DNA of 64,000 nucleotides from Tethya wilhelma. Taxonomy: Eukaryota > Porifera > Demospongiae > Tethyida > Tethyidae. Below are positions 48,001-57,000 of the stretch, piece after piece. The position numbers and the translations under genes are program-made. Location of the stretch: positions 1 through 64,000 of the forward strand of contig CAXIPT010000088.1 in NCBI GenBank assembly GCA_964030475.1, given 5' to 3'. The notes under the pieces were generated by a model. The model was not told the DNA's origin and did no database searches. It saw only the letters and a program-made list of their open reading frames with translations. Numbering within the stretch: the first letter of the stretch is position 1; each line of letters opens with the position of its first letter.

Positions 48001-51000
48001 AAGCAGCATTATGTTATTTTTTAGCAATTTTTTCAATTTTAATTTTCTGGCAAAAGCAGCATTATGTTATTTTTTAGCAATTTTTTCAATTTTAATTTTA
48101 AAAATGTCAAAATTTACCAAAAAGTCTACAAAATTTAGCAAGCCCTATTAATTTTCATAAACAGTAGGGTAATTTCATAATGTGTTTGGAGTGAATATTA
48201 ATGAGATGGGCAGCTACCACTAAAATTACCAGTGGCATAAAAGCATGGAAAGGGGCGGGGGCGTGGACGAGAAAGTGCATGGGATCTTGTAAGTTGTACA
48301 TGGGAATTTGCCTTGTTCTCAAGAATATGAGCGCATATTACTTATAGCATTGCATGGAGAACGAGAATATACAAGACTGCATGAGATACTTGACTAATAA
48401 TTGTTTTTTGACAGAGTATTTATTTTCTTGAGTCCTTTTATTTGCCAGATTGCTAGGAAAGCCGACCAAGAAGAAAGCTTATATTTCTTAAGCCTCAGCA
48501 CGCACGTGCTTTGCAAGTGCAGAGGATTACCGTAGTACATTGGATTGTCTGTCTCTCTGTCCAGTGGCAGATTTAGGGTTCCAAGGGTTCAATGGAACCC
48601 CTCGTTCAGCTGAGACCTTACAATTGTAGGGACTAGAAAAGTGGTAGCTGGAACCCTCTTTTTAACTTTAAAAAATAAAAACAGCAACTCAAAATCTCAC
48701 TGAATATCAGTCTTTTGTTTACGATAATATAGTTTTTGTCTCTTTTTGCATTTGATCTCCATCCAAGTTTTGATCTAGCCAAATTTCAGCTGCTTGCACG
48801 CTAAAGAGGCGGGGCTTTTGCGACTGGAAGTAAGGGAGGCTAGATGCAAATTTTTAGCACGCTTTGCGTACATTGATTAAAGCCACTCTATTGAAAAACC
48901 TAGATTCGCCAATGCTGTCTGTCTGTGGGTTCCATCAAAATCTCAATGAAGGGAACTCGTAGACAAAATTGCTAGGCTAAATGGCTTACATCTGTTGAGC
49001 AGTGGTGCATGCTCAGCAAAACACACAAGAGTTGCCCTGATTGCTATGTGAGCATATAGAGAATGCTCGGTCGATTGAGCAAATGCTATACGGTTCAGTT
49101 TGATACATAGGTGGGCTAAAATCCACCTAATTAAATGTGACCCTCTCTGAGAAAACCAAGCATAATGCGCAAAAATTGATTTTCTTTTTTATGCGACCAT
49201 TACCTAGTACAACCTTTGAACTATTGATTCTGCAAATATGAGCTCCTGGGCGCTACTAAAATGGCCTAGTACACAAATTACTATACGTAGCGCATTATGC
49301 TTGGTTTGCTCAGAGAAGGTCACAAATTGGTGTGGCTTCTGGTCACAAAATTTTTAGCACGCTTCACATGCAGCTATCTCTTAGCCCTCTCTTTTGAGAA
49401 ATCGTGGCTGTATACACCACTAATGGTAGTGTTGGTTTTACTTTTGGAACATATATTATAGCTATTGCTTTCCGCTCCCATAGACACAATACAAAATGTT
49501 GCATGGTCACTATAACAATCTAGTCAAACAAAATTAAGATTTCAAAGTTGCTCAATGGCTCTCACCGACAGATTACCAACTGCATGCAAGTTAGAGAACA
49601 TAAATGGCATAATAGTGGCTTCCCACTATAGCACTCAATACGAGTGCTTAGGAAAGTTCTTGTGAGTTTCAGGCCTAACCTATGTACTTATATACGTACC
49701 GTAGAGTCGGGTTATTAGGCGCACTTCATTATTAAGCGCACATTCGCTATTAAGTGCATACAATCTTCTTACGCTTTACCTTTGATAACAGGCACAATTA
49801 AAGTTTATAAACTGGATGTTTACATAGTTTTCTAAGCCTGAATGCCATGAACAACACTTTCTTTCACTACTTGGCCTTCCATTTTACTTAAAGGCAGCTT
49901 TTCACCGCTCCTCGAGCTCTAGCCATGCTAGCACAATCGATTTCTGCTTGATGACGTCATTTGTTTGGAGGTGTGGTCATACGTTAGCCTACATTATTAG
50001 GTGCACCTCGTTATTTAGGCATACTTTTTCACTAATATCCCAATAAGCGCATGCGCTTAATAACCCGAGTCTACAGTACTTCTTATAACTGACTTACCAG
50101 AATGTGTTGAGCCAACTTTGAGAGCACAAATTAACACTTAGAGGACGATTGTCATGAATCCGTGACATAATTACAATTACGTACCACTTCCGGAAGACGA
50201 TTGTCACGTTTCCGTGACGCGTATAATTATATTACAAAGCTTAGCGTCTTAGGCTTTTTTGTCAGCTAGTTGAACAGAGTTACAAAAGCCATGCTATGGT
50301 CATATAGTCTAGCTATTGCTGCAATAACATAGCAAGTACTAAGCCTCTACTAGCTAAGACCATGGAGAAAACGAGAAACTAAAACCGAAAATCGCGATCG
50401 CGACTAACGCGACCATGACAGACTTATGAGCAAAAAACTAGCTAGCCTAACTGAATCCCAAAAGCGATGGTAGCCTTATTGCCTATTCCTGCAGTATTAT
50501 ATAAAGTAATAACCTTGTGCTCTCTAGGACTCTGGAGAAAACAAGCTACTAAAAGCGATGGTCGTGATCGTGACCTTTCTCGCTTTATGAGCCTATAGCG
50601 CCACGCATATTTCAAGGTTTAAGTTAGTAGTTCATATTTAAGTAGGGCAATACCTTCCCTGTTTGCACAACTAGTTCAAAGTTCACAGATGCAAGCTTCC
50701 TGCCAAAAAAAAAGTGCTGAAGTTGCACTTACGCTTGCACGCATATAAGTTTTGTACCCGTATTTTGGGTTCAAAGTTCAATAATTTAACCCGTCCGCTA
50801 AGTGTTAAGTAAGTTCTTTTTATAGGTACTACATTCCTTGTTACTCGTTAAAGGCCTAAACGAAAGCTAGAAAGCTTTGAAATTAGTATATAAATTCATG
50901 TACTACAATAATTAATGCAGACATCTTTGAGGTAGAGTTCAAAGGTCATCTATCCACATGGCATACTAGCCTTCTCCAGCATTATATGAGTGCATGTAGT

Positions 51001-54000
51001 TGCTTGCTACTCAAGCTTTTGTAGGGACTAACCTGTCTCTGATAGTTTCCACACTGTAGTGTTGAAAAAAGTGAATGAACAAGGAGTAAATGTTTTTAAA
51101 AAAACTAACTACAGTATAGCGTAGGAATGTGTAGCGCAGTAAAAAGTATTGGAAAAAGGAATTAATGTCTCAATTTTGGTATATGACTTTTTCATTTTTT
51201 TTTATGTCCAACTCTTACCTGGCACTGTAGTACCTGGCAGTCCAATTTAAGTTATCTGTCTATTATAGTTTACTTTACTGCTTAGCCAGAAGGAATTGGA
51301 AAGAATGCGGACTCTTGAGTGTATACTGACAGATTATTGCATTTATGACATTGAGGACCCATAATCATGAGGGATCAAGAATAAAAATGAAGTAGTCATG
51401 TGCCAAAATTGAGACATTCTTTGTTCCGATACTATTTACTGCACTACCCATTCCTACACTACTTTTTTTTTATTACTTGTACGTAGTATAAAAAAATATT
51501 AAGCTCTTACGTTTTTACTACACTCTCAAAGTGGATATCATACTATTCTTGTAGAATGAATGAAGCCATTATAGATCGGAAAATTTTTTGCTGCTAAACT
51601 GTTTTACCTGTTAACTCTTTAGGGCCGACAGCGCCAAAAGTCGCACGCGCGTATTCTACGATCGCGTAATCTGCGATTTTTTGCATTTTTTATTTTATAG
51701 CCATAGCGTTTGAGCTATGAGCTTTAGACTTGCTGTACTGTTAGGTAAGGAAGTGCTCTACTAAAATACTAAGTAAGAGTCAGGTCTGATTAGTGGGAGG
51801 GGAGATATAAGCTTTAGAGTTCAAAGGTCGCGATCGCGGCGAGATCGCGACCTTTGGTTTTAAACTCACGTTTTTTTCTTAGTGCTTAGCAGGAGAAGCT
51901 TGACGCTAGCTATAGAGGTGTAGGGAGGCTTAGGCTATTCCTGCATGCAAGCGCTTTTGCAGTGTTGCTCTTCAAGCTGGAAAAAAAGCCTAAAGTATGC
52001 AGGTCGTTTGGCGAACTTTGACCCCTTCCGTTTTTGCAAGCTTTTAAGTTAATAAAAGCTAACTTAGAACTAATTTGATACAGCCATGGCTTAGTACAAC
52101 CATAGCTAAGCTTAACTAGCTACAAAAGAGAGTGACTAAGGCTAAAGCAAAAACAAAAATGTACAAAAACCAAGGTTAATTAAATATTCATAAAATCTAA
52201 TTAAATATGCATAATAAATTTAGGCCCTAAAGAGTTAAATTTTCACATATATAATTTAAATTTCACCGCTACAAATGGTTTAGTGAAAATTATCATACGA
52301 AATAATTTTTCTGCGTATAATTAATGGACGTCAACAGATTTTTTTAGCGATGAAAATTTCATAATTCTATAATATTATTATATACTATGTATATAATAAC
52401 AGTACTATATGAATATGCCTAGTCATAAAACCGAGATTAATTCAAATACAAACAATTATTTATCTACACACTTAGAATATACCTGCAGATACAACAACTA
52501 GATTGGGATTTCCTGGAGAGTAATCAGTGACGAAGGTCCTCTTTGTAGAAACTGGAGCTAAGACAGAACGATACAGTGAGTGAACATGCAATTCAGCAAA
52601 AAGCTGAAAAACAATTGAGTATAGTGTAGAAATATGCAGTGCTTCAACCGACTATACCCTGAATGTAAGTGATGTCATACAACAATTTTTCAAATTTTAG
52701 AAGTTAATTATACGCCTAATTTTTGTTTCTTTTCTACAACCAAAATTATAGGCAGTGCTTTTTATATGGTGCAGCTAAGCAACAATCAAGCTAGCCATAC
52801 TGCAAGTAACGTTGCGGGCTTAGTGAGGCTTTTGTAAGGAAAAAAAAAAAAAAAAAAAAGTACAAAAGGGTCTAATATGCTAGGACATAGCCCCAAATCT
52901 AAATATCGATAGCCTAGTATAAAAAATTTATGACTAGAATTAAAAAAGTCTATTTTGAATTAAAGTTTAACAATAAAGGATAACAATAATATTTATAATG
53001 TCTATATATACTAAGTTCTATCAGGCATGATTGTAATAATACTTACAGGGCAATTCCTTGGTAATCTGCTGTAATACTTGACCTAACTCTTCAAGGCTTA
53101 GAAAACGCTGCTCAGCTTCACAATTACAGAGAATCATAATATCTTCAGGTTTTCTGTGCACATATTAAAGGGTAATTCTATAATTATAATAACAAGTAAA
53201 AAAAAAACATTGGAAATGTAATGTGACACCTCAGCGTATAGTTAAGGAACGGGTCAGGTAAGTTTTGAGCAATTTTTCAAAACAATTCAAAGCTGGATAT
53301 TTCTAATAGGACAGATGATTAGGGATTTAAGTTTTGTTCTGACATCACAAGGAAGGCACATGGAAGAAAAAAAGGACTTTTCAGGATTTTGTAACAGTAT
53401 ATTTCCTTCGTAGTTTGATCTGCATGCTTATTACTGGAATACTTGTGGTTCAGCATGGAATGTGCACGCACAGGAAGTCCTGTGGGATACAAAGACTTTG
53501 CACATGGTTGCCCAAAAATTCCAAGTTACGGCATCAAGAAAGTTCACTGAATATTTCACAGATAAATCTGTGTATCTCCAGATAAGACTACAGCATGGGC
53601 ACAAAATAAAGTCTGCTAGCTAAAAGTACAGTGTTTTACAAGCAGCATAGTGCTTGTCTGATACTAATAGCTCGAGGTAAGCGTGTTCAGTAGATCAGAA
53701 AAGTATCACATTTTTAGCGGTTTTTGACTAGTTATTTAAGCTATAAAGTATTATATAGCTACTTATACCGTATACCGCTTAATTTTCGTGGTACTTAACT
53801 TTCGCGGTTTTCGCGGATCGAACGTTATCCGCGAAAATTGTTCAACGAAAAATTGCGTGCTCATATGCATGCGCACACGAATGATATCAATCCGCGAAAC
53901 TTATTCAACGAAAATTTGCAATAGCGCAATCCGCGAAAATTAAGTAACCTCGAAAATTAAGCGGTATACGGTATATTATTACAGTATGTTATACTTCAAT

Positions 54001-57000
54001 TTTTACAACAACACAGTAGAAATTTGACTTGAAGACAATTTTGACACAGTACAGCTGTTTAAAATTACTTTCTTATTACAAATATGACTCTATGAACTTT
54101 AGCTACTTTTTTTTCTGGCTGTTTCTTCTGTGTTGTCTTCACTTCCATGTGCTTAGCCACCATTTTGTTCAACTTCTGGGTGGAAATTAATTAAGGATGC
54201 TTTCGTGTAGACTGATTTTTATATCTCATTACATTTTCAATGTTTTTACTTGTAGGTTCATTAAGCCAACACAGTTTTATAATGGATGTTTCAAGATTTT
54301 TTTACCATTTATAATCATGCATGCAAGTGCATGCAAGTAACATACTTTTGCTCATCCACTTTTAATGTAAACTGTTTTCTTTCCTCTTTATCTTTTGACA
54401 AGTAAGTTATGCACATGTCTATGGAGCCATTAAGCTTAACTGCTTCAAGGGAATCTTCCAGGTTAAATTTTAGATCAACTAATTCCATCACCAAAGGATG
54501 ATTTTCATCAATGACTTGCTTCTGGACTATATCCATTGACTTAGTCAACATTTCCGTCTTTGTTTGCAACCTTGAACCTGCAAAATACACATTCTCAGTG
54601 CACTTTAGGCATGTTCTGCACAAACTCACGTGTACCTTGTAAAACATTGAATTACGTAATGTTACTATAGGCAATGGTTATATTATCAATGATTTCATGT
54701 TTAAATTACAATCATGTGTGAACAGAAGATAGTCGCCTTTACGCTTCAACAATGATAGTTACGAAGGTTTCTAGCTTTAGTTTTCACTAGTTAGGCTTCA
54801 TAGACCTCGTAGAATGAGCTACAGAAGTATCTGGACAAATCTCTGTACACTAATTAGTATCACGTCATGCGCTAAGCAGTGGCGGATCTAGGATTTGAAA
54901 TAGAAGGGTTCCAATGCGCGCGGGAAATTTTTACCTAAGCCATGCCCACTTTCGTTCGTAAAGCCCCGCCCCTTTAGCGTGCGAACAGCTAGATTTGGCC
55001 ACAACAAGGCCTGAATGGAGAAAAAAACTGCAAGAAAGAGTCAGAAACTATATTATATTAAACCAAAGACTGCTATACAGTGAGATTTTGAGTTGCTTTT
55101 GGTATTTTTAAGTTGAAAGGGGGGTTCCAGCCAGCACTTTTCCAGTTCCCACAGTTCAAGTAATTATTATGCGAGGTCTCAGCTGAAAGAGGGGTTCCAT
55201 GGAGCCCTAGGAACCACCCTAAATCCGCCACTGCTAAGTAGGCAAAGTCTGTATAGTTTACAAACTTTGTGAACAAGTCAAGTTTGATATTAATTTTTCC
55301 AGCATTGTTTTAGCAAGCTTTTGAAGGTACGAACGCTAACTTTAGATGAGTTGACATACTCAGGGACTGGACTTGGACGAATCTGCTCAGCTCTCCAACC
55401 GATAAGATGATCTACCGTGGTGATTTTGAAATAATGACACAGAAGGTGAGTTATTTGCATGATTAGCTAAAAAAACCATGACAATAACCTTACACTCTGT
55501 CTGAGCTGAGTTGGCACTCACTTTTGCACGAATAACTCAAAATGCAAATTGGACTGGACTCGGACGAATCTGCTCAGCTCTCCAACCCGAACAAAATATA
55601 TAAAAAGCGCTAGCTTTGTTGCTTTTCTTGAAACTTGCACAAACAAAACTAACCATACAAAGCAATGTGAGCCGTTTAGCATTCTTTCTAATTAATGCTC
55701 ACTCTCACATTTTAATCATGTGACATTTATGTAGATCATACGTAGAGTTCACGTGCACTTGGTTTATCGTGTTGCGCATTCTTCGCATAACACAAGGACG
55801 GTCAACCGGATGGACCATATACTCAGCTCAGACAAAGTATATAATAGGCTATAGCTATCTAAGTTTTCACCAAGGTGATTCTGCATTTTTAAGTAGTTAG
55901 TAAGTTACCATAGATCAGGAAATTTTCGTGGGTAAAATATTTTGCCTGTTAAATTTTCGCGCAGTTTAATTTTCGTCGTTGCGGATGATTCGGTAAAGAT
56001 TGCCATACAAATAATTTTTCGCCGAGTTTAATTTTCGTCGGTAATGGTCGTCGACAAAAATTTTTTAGTGACGAAAATTTCCCGATGTACGGTAGCTGCA
56101 AAAAATTATTTCAGTTTAAACAACTTAATTAAGGCCACTTATTTATGTGGTCTTCAATTCTGGAAAAGTAAATTGATGCTTTTTTTTTGCCTAATTTAGC
56201 ATTCATTTGTTCATAACTAGTTAATTAACGGTCATTTAACAGACCAAAATATTCAGCATAGACAATAGTTTCATAAAATACATAACGTTTTGCAGCTTAA
56301 TTCGCCTATCTGAATTATCTGCATTTGAAATTCATACGAAATTTGCTGAAAAATCTCTTTAGAAATTGCCTTAAGTGCACTGAGTAACAGTTAAGTAATT
56401 ACATAAAGGCTTTAAAATTTATTTACTTTATATCATACGTACAGTAGTACGTATAAGTAGGAATGGGCCGAACGTCCCATAGACACAATACAAAATATTG
56501 ATGCTTATAAAGTCTCAAGGAAAGATAGCTAAGCCTTCAAATATGTTTAGAGGCCTTCTTTGGATACTATTCTAACTCTATAAATCAAGAAAACTTACAG
56601 AAACTCTCTATAGCGCTCTGGAGAGAGAGCGCTAGCAGGAAGCCGTACCAATGCATTTTTGTTTTCCTGTTCCTGACTTACTTGAACACAATTTCCAGAC
56701 AAACAAAAGGCATTGAGCCAACTTTGACAACATAGTGAAACTTCATTTTGTCTGTGGTACGGCCTTTTACACTCGTTTACTGGCAAAAAGGTAGCAAACA
56801 AAATCTGGGCAGCTTTGGCAACATTGGCACAAATGCTGGCATATAACGTGCATGCACGCATTTAATATATACCATAACGCCTGCTTTTTGTAGAGACTGG
56901 CCAGTCTCAATGCAACTAAATACCTTAGTATTAAAAAAGTGAGCGAAGAAGTAGTAAAAATTTTGTAAAATAATTAGTGTAGGAATGGGCAGTGCTGTAA

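Larger units (their letters stand above)
49478..51480. repeat. H/I composite split by two later insertions
   Basis: H body from 49478 (CCATAGACACAATACAAAAT), interrupted by 49697-50079 and 50131-50808. It resumes at 50809 (GTAAGTTCTTTTTATAGG) and ends with the I foldback (GTAGGAATGTGTAGCGCAGT to GCACTACCCATTCCTACACT). Confidence 0.7.

Noticed and set aside
52558..52603. Extended version of RNF213 exon 5 starting at 52603
   Set aside because: Although open by itself, joining it to exon 4 in phase 1 gives an immediate stop; the shorter exon keeps the frame.
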